A stretch of 64,000 nucleotides of DNA from Streblospio benedicti (GCA_019095985.1 CM032659.1:20506846-20570845); one strand, 5' to 3'; positions 47,320 through 59,994 are shown, counted from the stretch's first letter. A program made the numbers and translations. Notes: generated by a model not told the origin, from the sequence alone.

Positions 47320-48512
47320 GTCGTCGGGAACGCCGTAAATCTCCCCTTCCCCGATCAGGCCATTTCCCTGATCAGGCCATTTTTGAAAAGAAGCCCAAAG
47401 TACTCAAATATCAAATCACATGAGGAGAGGGACACATAGTCATACAAAATGTCAAGTTTGGTGATGATAGGTAAGAAAGTCTTCCCAGGAGACAGATAAA
47501 CACAAATTCGTAATAATTTGTTATTAAAACACATCGTAATTTCATCGAAAGTAGGCCAAAGTACACAAAAATCTAATCAGCTCTGGAGAGTGGTACAACG
47601 AAGCTAGATATGAAGTTTGGTGACCATAGGTCAAATACTTCTCCCTGTATAGTGTTAACAAGATTTATTATGTAACGCTCGTAAGTTCAAAAGTAGGTCA
47701 AAGTACACCAACATCAAATCACGTGAGGAGAGTGATATAGACATACCAAAAAAAAACTTACGTTTGGTGATGATACGTCATCAACTGTTCCCAGGAGACA
47801 GGTAAACACAATTACGTAATAATTTGTTTTTGAAAACACATCGTAACCTCATCAAAAGTGGGACAAAGTACACCAAAATCTAATCAGCTCTGGAGAGTAG
47901 TACAACGAAGCTAAATATGAAGTTTGGTGACCATAGGTCAAATACTTCTCCCTGTAGAGTGTTAACAAGGTTTATTACGTAACGCTTATAAGTTCAAAAG
48001 TAGGCCAAAGTACACCAATATCAAATCACGTGAGGAGAGTGACATAGACATACCAAATGTCAAGTTTGGTGATGATACGTCATAAACGGTTCCCAGGAGA
48101 CAGATAAACACAATTACGTAATAATTTGTTTTTAAAAACACATCGTAACTTCATCAAAAGTAGGCCAAAGTACACCAAAATCTAATTAGCTCTGGAGAGT
48201 AGTACAACGAAGCTAAATGTGAAGTTTGGTGACCATAGGTCAAATACTTCTCCCAGTAGTGTTAACAAGGTTTATTACGTAACCCTCGTATGTTCGTCAA
48301 AAGTAGGCCAAAGTACAAACAAAATTTTTTGAGAGGTACTTCTTTCCTAAAACAAGACATATTCAATTTGCAAATCAGTAGCTCAAGTAGTCTTTGAATT
48401 ATCAGCCTGTTTATTTCGGACGCACGCACGCACGCACGCACGCACGGACAGATAGACAGACAGAAGCAAAGCAAGAAATCCCCCTTCGGACTTCGTCCGG
48501 GGAGGTTTAATG
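47320..48512 (+). repeat. 305-bp-period repeat block (family also at 12980, 50235, 55312)
   Basis: Opens with AGTAGTCGTCGGGAACGCCG and AATCTCCCCTTCCCC and closes with GCAAAGCAAGAAATCCCCCT and TCGGACTTCGTCCGGGGAGG after a CGCA microsatellite (48420-48447). Inside are about three units of ~305 bp marked by AATCTAATCAGCTCTGGAGA (about 47575, 47878, 48180). Each unit has two related halves: GACCATAGGTCAAATACTTC and GGTGATGATACGTCATAAAC, both preceded by GTAGGCCAAAGTACACCAA. Shared ends in three copies indicate a defined element with variable internal repeat number. Confidence 0.85.
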
Positions 48513-48923
48513 TGTGCTCAGTAGTGAGGGCCTTGATGGAAATCCATTCACCAATGATGGAAATCCATTCACCAAAATTTTTTTCCTAAATCACCAGTCA
48601 CCAACGCATTTCATTGTCTTTCACCAATAGTCAGGATTTGTAACTGAATGTTTCACACACTTAAAAACAGGCAGTTCACAATTCATAGTCAAGATTTAGG
48701 GCAATTATCCATCACATTTTGCTATATGACCCCCTCAGTAGTAACCTGTCTATCACAACATTTTGTGTGGTTGGATCCCACGAGGCAAAAAGGCTGACTG
48801 TGACAATAACCTTTATACATGTCAACTATTTTCATCTAAGACTTTTTTTCTATTTTAAGAATTGTAGTGTTATTATTTCTTAAGATTTGATGGTTGGGTA
48901 CTGTAGTAATGTGGTGTACTCAC
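48513..48923. other. Intron, nothing recognised
   Basis: Short stretch before host exon 6 donor; a direct repeat of GATGGAAATCCATTCACCAA near 48535-48570 is the only structure. Confidence 0.4.
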
Positions 48924-49012
48924 TGTCTGCGTGCTGTGGGGTGTTGCTGCAGGCAGCCTGCACCAGCGACGTGAGGCTCTCCAGCTGCTTCTCCATCTTC
49001 TCCATTCGCTGT
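48924..49012 (-). CDS. SRCIN1/KIAA1217-family protein, exon 6
   Basis: 89 bp; acceptor TGCTGCAG before 49012, donor GCAGACA|GTGAGT after 48924. It encodes QRMEKMEKQLESLTSLVQAA then CSNTPQHAD. The RMExMEKQ-x-x-SLT-x-LVQ-x-A stretch is almost identical to the vertebrate p140Cap/KIAA1217 motif and is the clearest family signature outside the AIP3-like domain. A second possible AG two bases into the coding part would break the frame and is not used. Confidence 0.95.
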
Positions 49013-50926
49013 CTGCAGCAAACACAATAACCACAATGGGCCTAAAACAATCTTTTCTCTTTTGTTTTAGGACCCTTTATTGGTAGTTTAGTTATTGATG
49101 TGTGATATTGTAGATTATCATAAAGCCTGAAATAAGCCAAAATTTGCCAAGATGTGTATCTCATTCTTTCAGTGAGTGAAGTCACACAAAAAAATCCTCC
49201 AAAATTCTCTGCGACACATCTTAATCCATATAATTTCATATCTAGATTATGAATCTGTAATCAGATTTTAGTTAGCGTAAAAAGTGACAAAGTTATCACC
49301 AAATACCATGAGTAAAGTCCACATTCTAGACTAAGGCCAGGGTAACTTAATTCCATGGATGACGAAAAAATTGGCCCTAAAATTTTCCACAAGGTGGGTA
49401 AGAATAATAAAAATAAAGCACATGGTCAATAGCGGACAGGAAGGGAGAAAAATAAAAATAAATAAATATCCGAAGGAAAAATTTGGGATGGGGGAATAAA
49501 AAAATATTCGTTAGTCATTGTAATCAGGCGGTGTGTGCATTTCAATTACCAATGGTCATTTTGTTCTTTATTTAATAGGTATGGGTCAATGTGTATTTCC
49601 ACGAAAGGTGAAGACACTGGTCAATCCCGTGCACACCCTCAGCCCGTTAAGGCCTATGGGGTCGATTACCAGGTCATAGCCAAACTTCAAGTATTACTAT
49701 CAGACCACTGTATAATCCATCTATGGTCCTCCATCTGCCTGGTGCTGACCCATCTTAGGGTGGCCTTGAGGCTTGACTCGCCAATTTGGACTCTCGAAGG
49801 CTTTACCCAAGGGCCACTCGATCATGCCACTAAGGGAGTCCTACATGTAGCTGGCACACAGCATCATTTGTGTGGAGAGGACATCAGGTACGCATGTGCC
49901 TAGCCCTAGCCCTACATGTAAAGCAGATTTAATAGGCTGTATACCTCGAGAGAGACACCTAATGTGCTGAGAGCAAGTTCAGAACTATGCATTTTCAATC
50001 ATAACTAAAAAATGGTAAAACGGGTTTTCCAGATCTGCATCGCAATTTTGATTATTCTGATTGGTCTACATAATAATGAACACTTACATGAAAATGGCAT
50101 TTTTCCAGTGTCTGAGAAAGACAGAGTCAGACATTTTGAACAAGTCAAAATTGGGGATTAGGTACCATGATTGGAACAGCCAAGTTTGTTTATATTTCTG
50201 ATTTGCATACACATTCATGTATCACCAATTATGTGACTATCCAACTGTAAAGTTTAATGGCCATAGGTGAAATACTTTCCCCAGGGCAGTGGTAGTAATA
50301 GTTTTACTCGAATATTCAAAAAAAAAATATCAAAAAGTAGGCCAAAGTACACCAATATCAAATCACATGAGGAGAATGATATAGACATACCAAATGTCAA
50401 GTTTGGTGATGATAAGTCATAAACTGTTCCCAGGAGACAGATAAACACAATTACGTAATAATTTGTTTTTAAAAACACAGCATAACCTCATCGAAAGTAG
50501 GCCAAAGTACACCAAAATCTACTCAGCTCTGGAGAGTAGTACAAGGGAACTAAATATGAAGTTTGGTGACCATAGGTCAAATACTTCTCCCTGTAGCGTG
50601 TTAACAAACTTTATTGCGTAACGCTCATAAGTTTGTCAAAAGTAGGGCAAAGTACAAACAAAAATTTTTGGAGAGGTACTTTTTTCCTCAAACAAGACAT
50701 ATTTAATTTGCAAATCAATAGCTCAAGTAGTCTTCGAGTTATCAGCCTGTTTATTTCGGACAGACGCACAAACAGAAGCAAAGCTAGAAATCCCCCTTCA
50801 GACTTCGTCTGGGGAGATTTAATAACAGTGATTGAGTCTCACTTGGTGAGGTACAATGTAAACTAGCAGCTTCCCTAGTTCTAAAGGGTAACATTCGTTC
50901 AGTAGTGGATATTAGCATCCGCTTAC
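49013..50926. other. Intron with one partial repeat copy
   Basis: 50235-50823 is a truncated copy of the 305-bp-period family (plus orientation), with the same end GAAATCCCCCTTCAGACTTC. The rest, including a 122-codon frame at 49535-49903 without known motifs, holds nothing I can name. Confidence 0.6.
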
Positions 50927-51111
50927 TTCGTCTCCATGTTCACAGTGGGCGTAGCGCTGCCTGACGTGTTCTCACTGTCACCGAGGAGGAGATGCAAGGA
51001 GCGAGACAGAATCGGGGAGGCCACAGCGCCCACCCCAGGACTCATTACCGGCGGCGCGAAGGCGCGGTGCAAGTGCGGGGAAGCGCCTTCCACCAGCGAG
51101 CACGGCTTGGT
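50927..51111 (-). CDS. SRCIN1/KIAA1217-family protein, exon 5
   Basis: 185 bp; acceptor CATTCTGTTATACAG before 51111, donor GACGAA|GTAAGC after 50927. It encodes TKPCSLVEGASPHLHRAFAP, PVMSPGVGAVASPILSRSLH and LLLGDSENTSGSATPTVNME then T. A Ser/Pro-rich linker with no fold expected. Phase 0 in, two bases left for the Lys codon shared with exon 6. It lies only 103 bp from exon 4, the shortest intron of the gene. Confidence 0.88.
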
Positions 51112-51214
51112 CTGTATAACAGAATGGAGGGTTGGAAAGATAAAAGGAGTAGGTGCAAGATGGTCTTTATATTACATCAGGCAACTATGATAATAGAATG
51201 TTGTGTTACTGTAC

Positions 51215-51383
51215 CTCGACAGTGCTGCAGACAGCAGGCGGTGCTGAACGCGCACTGCTATCAGAGTCGTAGCCGGTGCCGGCAGTGAAGCTGGCATCGG
51301 CCAGCAGGTGCCGCACAGACAGATGCTGCTGGCCAGGTGCACCAGTCTCGTAGATCTTCAGCACACACCGATCTTTCACGTCT
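51215..51383 (-). CDS. SRCIN1/KIAA1217-family protein, exon 4 (end of AIP3-like domain)
   Basis: 169 bp; acceptor CATGATTGCAG before 51383, donor GTCGAG|GTACAG after 51215. It encodes DVKDRCVLKIYETGAPGQQH, LSVRHLLADASFTAGTGYDS and DSSARSAPPAVCSTVE. The first base completes Arg of ELEDMR in exon 3, giving YYELEDMRDVKDRCVLKIYE across the junction, the closing motif of the AIP3-like domain in this family (vertebrates: YYELEDVRDIxDRSVLKxY). The rest is a flexible linker. Confidence 0.95.
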
Positions 51384-51959
51384 CTGCAATCATGGCATCA
51401 TTTCATTCAATCAAAGCTACTACATGTACTACTACATATGAAGGTTTATTGGTCAAATGCTGCGGATGTCCCATTGTTGGGTAGGCACCAGGTGGCTGTG
51501 TCTTTGATTGTGGGCGGATTCTTATAAGAATTATCTCTTTTGATGTCAAGTGAATTGTCCTAAAGACTTCACATAATCTGCTAATCAGATCTATCATTCT
51601 GCCAATTTGATGTTGTAAAAACAAGTCACTGATTACCGTATTCTCTTGCATACAGCCACATACACCTTAAATCGAAAAATTGCTATTTTGGGGGTCTCCT
51701 AAGGGTTGTATTTGATCTCTGATATAGGCCCATGCCCCTTTATACGAACATTAAGTGCACCCCACCTAGTATAGAACCATCAATATATTCACCCACAGTA
51801 ACTTTACTTGGTGTGTATGTCATAATATACAGTATATTCACAAAGACAACATATTAAAAAAAATAGTAGCCTCCAAGATTCATTATCACCAAGCCGTGTG
51901 CATTTTGCTATGATTCTGGGTGTCAAATAGATTGTCGTGGTATTTGCCGAATGTATTTG
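51384..51959. other. Intron, nothing recognised
   Basis: AT-rich sequence with no recognised feature between exon 4 and the SINE. Confidence 0.3.
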
Positions 51960-51964
51960 TCAAA

Positions 51965-52430
51965 TATATAGTTTTGTTTAGTTTAGTTTAGTTTAGTTTA
52001 GTTTAGTTTGTTTGTACTCCGCAGCCATCAATTTTGATGATTATAGCAGAGGGAGGCCACGTGGTGTTGGTACATGGACCTCCAGAGGCAGGCTAGGTAG
52101 CCAACTGAGCCTGGGGGGTGGGGTGGGGGGATCATACTAGCTATAGTTTTCAAACTAGGTGAGTTCTTTTACGTGCAGAGGTGTGGCTCTCCTCTACACG
52201 GGACACGCCTTTTAACGAGGCTTCCGAACCTCCACTTGGCGTCGCTACCGTCTAGTAGTAACACTGTACGGTGGCGACGTGCTCGGTGTAAATCAGCAAC
52301 TCAGTGGCAGACGCACGACGTAACGGTTTTGGCGACACTGTGTCTGCCATGACTGGGCCGCGAACTTACGACGCAAGCAACTCCTGTTTTCAAGTCGTAC
52401 GCTCTAACCACTGAGCTACTGAGGACCACC
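51965..52430 (-). mobile_element. tRNA-derived SINE with CTAAA-type tail
   Basis: On the minus strand it starts GGTCCTCAGTAGCTCAGTGG then TTAGAGCGTACGACTTGAAA (box A and anticodon-arm-like part) and reaches AAGTTCGCGGCCCAG (box B-like). A ~330-bp body with CTCCTCTACACGGG-type text inverted and GCACGTAAAAGAACTCACCT follows, and it ends at 51970-52010 in an AAACTAAACTAAACT tail. Head, body and short-repeat tail are in the proper order for a full-length SINE. The tail resembles the TTTAG runs at 5620-6515. Confidence 0.85.
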
Positions 52431-55311
52431 AATAATTGTATAATCCGAGACATACGTAAGCGGGGCCGTCAGAGGGGGGCGGTTGATTGCGAACGCACCC
52501 CCCTTTTTGTTCCAAATCAACAATCCATGTTGACTACAGCCATTATTAATAGTTTTATAAAAGATGGTTTGGATCTCACATTGACACAACAATCATATGG
52601 TATCCTATTAGGTTCTATAGTTACCAAGGCCTTTATATACAGTGTGAATTATATTTATAATGCATTTAAATGCTTAAATTTGTATATATATATAAAAATG
52701 AAAATGATTCTGTATCATCAAAAATAGTTTATGGCAACATATTTAATTTCTTTTTGATTGAGTCACAATGTACTCAACATTACTGAGCATATTGTAACAG
52801 TTAGTACATGTATTACACAACATATGAAAAAAGAGAGGCATGACCACATTGGATTGTGTGATCAGTCAACATGATAGACTACACTTCACAATAGTTTGAT
52901 TTTGACACATTACCTGACTAAAAGCTCGAGAAATTTGCAACCATGTCTTTTTCCTCAACATTTTACCCCGCTCAAGCTGGCATGTGCACACAACATTATG
53001 CTGGGTGTGAATGCTTAGTAAATGCTCGAGCTGCACAACTCCGGATCTTCAATGGGCCAATTTCAGAGTATCTGGGCTCATATCCAGATTTATTCTTGCT
53101 TTCCATGAAATATCTAGGGTGTGTGAGGTTCAGAGGCTTTGAATGTTCAACCTCTGCGCCCCCCCCACCCCATTCCTCCTTTTGTATTTGAAATTCCAGA
53201 CAATTTTATATTAAAAAATTGGTGCTAAATATGGGTTAAATTGCACCTGAAAGCACAGCAAATTTCAAAATTTCCCCGGGGCAGCATGCCCCCGGAACCC
53301 CCGAGCTATTGCAGGCCTACATGTAGCTGTGGGACATGTATGCATCTCAGAGGCATCGCACTATGTTTATTACCATCAATTGCTCTTCTTAACTCCCACC
53401 CTCACCACAACCTGGATCCAACGAAAATATGAGAATTTCATAGCCTAAATAACCCAAAAACATGTTGGTGAGATATACAAATGGCACCCCCCTTTTTCAA
53501 AACCTTCTGATGGCCCTGGTAAGTCATTATGAAACATTCTTTATTGTCACCGAAGTAATGCATATGAAAAATATAACTGCAGTAAATGGTAGTACCTCAT
53601 GCTGATTGAAATTGTTTAACCCATGGTCAATGAGATTGCCATAAATATCATAGTACAAATTCATCTATTCTGTTATATATAAATATACAGTTTATTACTT
53701 TGAACCAAAGGATAATATATACATAATATATTGACACTCTGAGGAAGCCCAAAGTATAGGTAAGTATACGTAAGTTTTCTAGTATATGGACAAAACCGGG
53801 TGAGTTTGTAACCTGAACTATTCCATCGGGATTTGTTCTTGACGCTTATCACGGCATGGTCTTCGGGCCATGATACATCACAAGAACGAATCACAATAAA
53901 ATAGTTCATGTTACAAACTCACCCAGTTTTGTATTTATCATTCTTTTTTAAACAATAACAACACTGTCTTCAAATAAACTGACTTAGAAGAATGGTCCAT
54001 TATTTTCATTTTTACAAATCATCGTCGTAAACATTTAGTTTTATGGCGGCATTTAACATACAATGAGGGACGATTTACGCACATCAATGACGGGTTACGC
54101 ATCCTTGAAAGCAAGTCACATTCAAAAAGAATACTCAAGACACAACGTTTAGAAAACGTGCGCTCTTTATTTACCTTTAGGAAGATGATGATTTGTAATC
54201 AATGGTGGATATTAAGTTGTTCAAATTTTTTCTGTGGGTTTGACGCATACGTGTTGCAAATTAGTGTACCCCATTCACAGTTTGTGGGATTTATTCGCGA
54301 TTGATGTTTCTGATTCGCGATCTACTTCGCAGATTTGCGGGTGATTGCATATCATTGCGTATCCCGCGATTCGGGAATTAACATTGCAATGTCATTCGCA
54401 AATAATTTGCGAATTAATATTGCAAAGTTATTCACAAATAATTCGTGAGTCAAATTAGAGACAGCAGGGTGCCCCTGTGATTTGAACCCACGTATATAGA
54501 CCTTATTATTCTTGATTTATGGTTTGTAGATTTGGGAATGAACATTGCAATGTCATTCGCAAATAATTCGCGAATTAATATTACAAAGTCATTCATAAAT
54601 AATTCGCAAGTCAAATTACAGACAGCAGGGTGCCCCTGAGATTTGAACCCACGTATATAGACCTTATCATTCTTGATCTATGGTGTGTCCAATTCAAATA
54701 TTGAATATAACAAAATAGCCACGTTTATAGGAATGTCATCTGTACTAAAATTGTCGTTATTGTGCCTCATAAATTTGAATCCGTGAATCTTTAAACTGGG
54801 TCAAAAGAAGGCCGGCTGAGAACTAACTATATGCATTGTATAAGGACAGTTCTGATACAACTTATTTTTACAAGGCAGTTCTGGAGCACGATAACCAATA
54901 GAAATACATGCATAAGAATGATGAATGTTATCCTTTGGTTCAAAGTAATAAACTGTACACAATCTGTATATTCATATTTATTGCCATAAATGGCGATATT
55001 TTGATGCAAAAATAGTCCTCTTTTTCCACCAATTTTTCAGACTGAAAGGCGGTCCGTACTCACCCCTGAATCCTGTATGCCAAACATTAGCAAATAAACT
55101 TCACGATATACCAATGCAAATAAGCAGGGTATTGATATTATTTTACTATCATATATAAGAACATATTTTTGCACATATAGGAAATCCATTTAGGCGATTT
55201 AATACATGTAACTGCTATCACTAAATACTCATATTTTTATGAGAATTGACCCGACATCATATTCCATTTTCGATGGAATCCCATGCTCTCTGCGATGGAA
55301 CTAAGCAAGTT
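52431..55311. other. Intron with a small tandem duplication
   Basis: 54395-54525 and 54552-54690 are direct copies (CGCAAATAATTTGCGAATTA, CAGCAGGGTGCCCCTGTGAT, TGAACCCACGTATATAGACC); the TTTGAACCCACG part looks like an inverted tRNA box B, so a SINE fragment may be included. A partial inverted pair (CACGGCATGGTC..., near 53780-53930, GTTTGTAACCTGAACTA against TAGTTCATGTTACAAACTC) surrounds 53800-53925. Nothing else is recognised. Confidence 0.5.
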
Positions 55312-57345
55312 TAACAAGTAGTCATCGAAACACCAAAAATCTCCCCGTCCTACATGTAGATCAGTCCCTTTTAGGTCAGCAACTTTAAAATTAGTAATTC
55401 AAATATGTATAAAGAATATTGGCTCTAGAAATGTTTGATTATCGTAACTAGTGTAGAAATTCAATAAGTATGTCTGGCATATAATTATGTTAAATTTGCC
55501 AACTAGATTAAAAGGTGGTAAACCAATGTAGAACAAAAACATGCACTTCTCCATGTAGAGTGGAAACAAGGTCTTAATACATATCGCTCATAAGTTCGTC
55601 AAACGTAGGCCAAAGTAAACCAAATTCAATTCAGCTGTGGAAATAAAGTGAAGAAAGTTTAATGACCATAGGTCAAATACTTGTCCCAGTACAGAAGTAA
55701 CTATTGTTTTATTTGAATGTTCCATGCATTTTTTCAAAAGTAAGCCAAAATACACAAACATCAAATCACCTTAGGCGAGTAATACATGTATAGTCATACC
55801 AAATGTCAAGTTTGGTGATAATAGGTCATATACTGTTCCCAGAAGACAGATAAACACAAATTCGTACTAATTTGTTTTTAAAAACACATCGTAACTTCAT
55901 CAAAGTAGGCCAAATTATGCCAAAATCTAATCAAATCTGGAGAGTAATACAATGAAGCTACATAGACGTTTGGTGATAATAGGCTAAATTCTTCTCCCTG
56001 TAGAGTGGTAACTACATGTAGGTATTAAGACGTATTGCTCATATATTCATCAAACGTAGGCCAAAGTACATCGAATTCCATTCAGCTGTGATGACTAATA
56101 CAGTAAAGAACCGTTTAAAGTTTGATGACCATAGGTCAAATACTTTTCCCAGTACAGCAGTAACAATCGTTTCATTTGAATATTCCATAAATATTTTCTA
56201 AAGTAGGCCATAGTACACAAATATCAAATCACCTATTAGGAGAGTAATATAGAGATCAAATATAGTCATACCAAATATCAAGTTCGGTGATGATAGGTCA
56301 TGAACTGTTCCCAGAAGACAGGTAAACATAAATTCGTACTAATTTGTTTTCAAAAACACATCGTAACTTCATCAAAACTAGGCCAAAATACACAAAAATG
56401 TAATCAGCTCTGAAGAATAATACAATGAAGCTACATAGACATTTGGTGATAATGGGTCAAATTCTTTCTCCCTGTAGAGTGGTAACAAGGTAGGTACATG
56501 TATTAAGATGTATCGCTCATAAATTCGTCAAAAGTAGGTCAAAGTACACCAAATTCCATTCAGCTGTGACGACTAATATAGTGAAGAAATGTTTAAAGTT
56601 TAATGACCATAGGTCAAATACTTTTCCCATAACAGTGATAACAATCGTTTTATTCGAATGTTCCATAAATATTTTCTAAAGTAGGCCAAAGTACACAAAT
56701 ATCAAATCACCTTAGGAGAGTAATATAGTCAAACCAAATGTCAAGTTTGATGATGACGACGACGGACGACGGCGCAGCGACGACGACGGCGGCGGCGGCG
56801 GCGGCGACGGCGGCGACGCGGCACGGCGGCGGCGGCGGCGGCGGCGGCAGCGGCGACGGCGGCGACGGCGACGGCGGCGGCGGCGGCACCGGCGGCAAGA
56901 TGATGATGATGATTATAGGTCATAAACTGTTCCCAAAAGACAGATAAACACAAATTCGTAATAATTTGTTTTTAAAAACACATTGTAACTTCATCAAAAG
57001 GCAGCCAAAGTACACCAAAATCTAATTAGCTCCGAAGAATAGTACAATGAAGCTAAATATGATGGTTGGTGATAATAGGTCCCATACTTCTCCCTGTAGA
57101 GTGAGAACAAGGTACATGTATCTACACCTAATGCTCATAAGCTTGTCAAATGAAGGCCAAAGTATAAACAAAATTTTTTTAGGTACTTTTTTCCTCAAAC
57201 AAGACATACTCCATTTGCAAAGCAATAGTGCAAATAGTCTTCGTGTTATGAGTTTGTTTATTTCAGTCAGGCAGACGGATGGTAAGATGGACGGTAAGAC
57301 GTAGACAGAAGCAAGGCAAGAAATCTCCCTCCGCAACGGGGGGAA
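55312..57345 (+). repeat. Long copy of the 305-bp-period repeat family
   Basis: Opens AAGTAGTCATCGAAACACCA and AATCTCCCCGTCC and closes with GAAGCAAGGCAAGAAATCTC before CCTCCGCAACGGGG, the same ends as at 47320-48512. It contains about six alternating half-units (GACCATAGGTCAAATACTT; GGTGATGATAGGTCATGAAC). More units and more divergence than the 47-kb copy. It fills most of the intron between host exons 4 and 3. Confidence 0.85.
56752..56905. repeat. GGC/GAC trinucleotide tract
   Basis: About 150 bp of GACGACGGC and GGCGGCGGC triplets with almost no other bases, replacing the normal GATGATAGGTCATAAAC junction inside the AT-rich repeat copy. It seems to have grown from the GATGATGACG of the unit. 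It translates as poly-Gly, poly-Ala or poly-Arg in all frames, which are not genes. Confidence 0.95.
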
Positions 57346-58221
57346 AATTTATTACTTGTGATTCCTAAAAGGAGCCCATTCTTGTCTTGGACCCCCGTAT
57401 GTCACATGACAATTAATGTAAATAAATAACCATTTATTGAGGTGCTGGAAAAGGATATACAGTACTGACAGCATCAGAAGGACACGGAAGCAAAATATAA
57501 AGAATTTCATTATGATTGTTTACACTTACATTGTATTTTCAATTTCTATTCATTTTGACAACTGTTATGAATGAAGAAGGGTTCTGTTTCTGCTTTTTTT
57601 TCTGCTTATAATACGCATCTTATGGATATTACCCATACTTTAAAAAAATATTTCTAAAAGTTCATGACCACGCCAGACTTCTTTTAAATGGATGTCTTTA
57701 CTGGGTCTGCACTTTTTAACAAAACAGCGCTGTCCCTGTGTCTGAAATATCACAAGAATGCCCAAACATATCTAAATATTTATGAGCCAAAAAGTATCAA
57801 AGATGGACGACAATGTGAGGAAATAGAAAATATTCAGATTTTTACATTTGTTCTGTTTATTTCGTTAATCGTTATTCGTTAACAAGTATCACAGTTTCAG
57901 CTAATGAGCAGTTCCAAGAAAACCATAAGCTGTAACTTTTTTTTTCGAATTGTTATGATTTATTAAGTTGTATTACATAGATTCTTATAATTTCAATTTG
58001 TTTCTGTGTTCTTCTGACGCAGTCAGGAGTGCATAAATAGTTTTGTTCATGGACGTGTTTTTTTTCCCGTCAAACCAATGAAATGACTCGTAGACCGATA
58101 GTTAAAAAATGGTCCAAAATGTAACTTAGTTTTTGTGTTGAGTCATAAGAATCAAGTTCCTGATAATATACATTTTACACCCAATATGATGAACGCATTT
58201 AAGACTACTAGTTCCAGTCAC
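57346..58221. other. Intron, nothing recognised
   Basis: AT-rich, no recognised gene or repeat. Confidence 0.3.
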
Positions 58222-58423
58222 CTCATGTCCTCTAGCTCGTAGTACAGACTGGTGACGCGGTCCATGATGTAGACTTTGTGGTGTGGGTGGCGTTCGAACC
58301 ATGCCATGCTGAGGGCGCCGGGGAAGGTGCGCACGAAGAGCGCACGCACCGTGTCCAGAGACGTGATCTCATTGGGCAGCAGCGTGCGCTTGGTCTCCTG
58401 CTGGTGCTGCAGGAACGCGAGGC
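58222..58423 (-). CDS. SRCIN1/KIAA1217-family protein, exon 3 (AIP3-like domain core)
   Basis: 202 bp; acceptor GCTCTCTTCCCTAG before 58423, donor GACATGAG|GTGACT after 58222. It encodes LAFLQHQQETKRTLLPNEIT, SLDTVRALFVRTFPGALSMA, WFERHPHHKVYIMDRVTSLY and YELEDM. LPNEITSLDTVRALFVRxFP is the diagnostic core of the AIP3-like (Bud6-related) domain shared by p140Cap, KIAA1217 and AGAP005037; vertebrate members act at actin-rich sites and in Src/SNAP-25 and microtubule-end contacts. The usual L(Y/H)I(K/H)D strand is present as VYIMD. Confidence 0.97.
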
Positions 58424-59994
58424 CTAGGGAAGAGAGCTTACATAGTAATATACCCAGCAACAGGAATAAACAATGTCCGCTCTTTAAGACGAGTTCAGAT
58501 TTGTCAAGTTTTGAGCAGGACGTGTGGATTTTTATGAATATACGTATAACATATCCCAATGCAATAAAGCCTTATGGGCTGTAACATAGAAGGTGGCTAA
58601 GTGTTTGAATACATGCCTATGGCCTTATAAATGAAAAAAAAACTTTTTGCCTTCCAAATTTTTCCAAGGGATTTTGTAGGAGCTTTATATTACCCAGTGA
58701 CGACTTCGTGATGTCATTGTGATCAAGACCGGAGTTCCTGTTGAAAGCTCAATGTAAATAATTGAACTATTATCCTGTTTAAAATGTAGAATTATGTATG
58801 TTTGTCTAAGAATAATGTTGTGTATCCTAATGTAATATAACATTTGTGATGTAATTCAGTGATCGCAAAAAACTCAATCGGTTAGTAAGAAATAGTACTA
58901 AGTACATGTAGTCTAGTTATCCGACATACATAGTTAATTAGTAGTATGCTAAATGCCTTATTTGTGATCTGGCATGCAACAAAATAGCTAATGCTTGATG
59001 TGAGAGGAAAAATAAAAGATTTTCCAACAAAAAACTTTAAAAGTCTGATCGCCATGCTTCATGAGTATTCAAGAGTAATCTCAGAAATTTCAAAACGCAA
59101 CCGGCAGTGACATGACCGACAACGAGGCAAAATGGCCAGGTGTGCAATGTTCAATATTATTTTTAGAAATAATGGATTATCATAACATTTGTGATGCAGA
59201 GTAATCATAGGATTTTAGTAAAATAATATCTAGAAATAGGTCTTCAGAAATGTGTTATCTTCGACTACAATGTTTTTATTCCTTGAAATCCGGAGGTGTT
59301 TGAGACATCTTTTGACTTTGAACTGACTTCACAAACTTACAATTGTTGGCTTGATTATTTCTTGATGTCAAACAAATCATAATTTGTCTTTTATCAGTCA
59401 CAAACACTTGTAAAGATGTTTATTTCGATGCAAAATAATTATTTACATGTTTTGTCGGAGAAAGGTTTGTTGACTTTACATAATGACTGTCCAGAGTGAC
59501 GTTCACAATGCAATCATCATGAGTGGACCTCATATGAGCAGACGATAATGTATGTGAGGGTGACCTGATTGTTGATCGAGGGTGAAATTGCATCAAACAA
59601 TCAAATCGCAGTGTATTCACAACTTGTTCAATAGGAGCTACGCAAAGTAGCCCCGTGCTTTTGCTGCTGCTGCTTCTGTTGCTGCTTCTGCTGCTGCATA
59701 TAATGCTGTTGAAGATGCCGTTGAAGATGTATTAAAAAAGCTAGTTGTCTCTACATTTATTCCAATACTAACGTCTAATAGGATTACAGGTTTATTGTTT
59801 CATTTTGATTCACCTGCTGTGTATGGCCTTATAAGTGGGAACTTTTTTCACTTCCAAAAGGAAAAAAAAAGAGCTGTGTTCTGTTACAAGATCATGGGCT
59901 GTAATTTATAGCGCATGGATTTGGTGGGCTGCAAGTCTTACATTGTACATTAAATAGCATCAATCACTACTCTGCCTTAAAGGCTTAAGCATAC
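58424..59994. other. Intron, simple repeat only
   Basis: A GCTGCTGCTTCTGTTGCTGC tract at 59655-59715 is the only structure noted. Otherwise AT-rich unique sequence. Confidence 0.45.

Noticed and set aside
49535-49903. 122-codon plus-strand frame
   Set aside because: No recognisable motif, no splice context, and not part of the host gene phase series. It may be a relic of an unknown element.
52360-52430. Possible tRNA gene on the minus strand
   Set aside because: Box A and B are present but arms pair poorly, and a long body with a repeat tail follows, which fits a SINE.
56707-56953. Poly-Gly, poly-Ala and Arg-rich frames
   Set aside because: Produced by the GGC/GAC tract in all frames.
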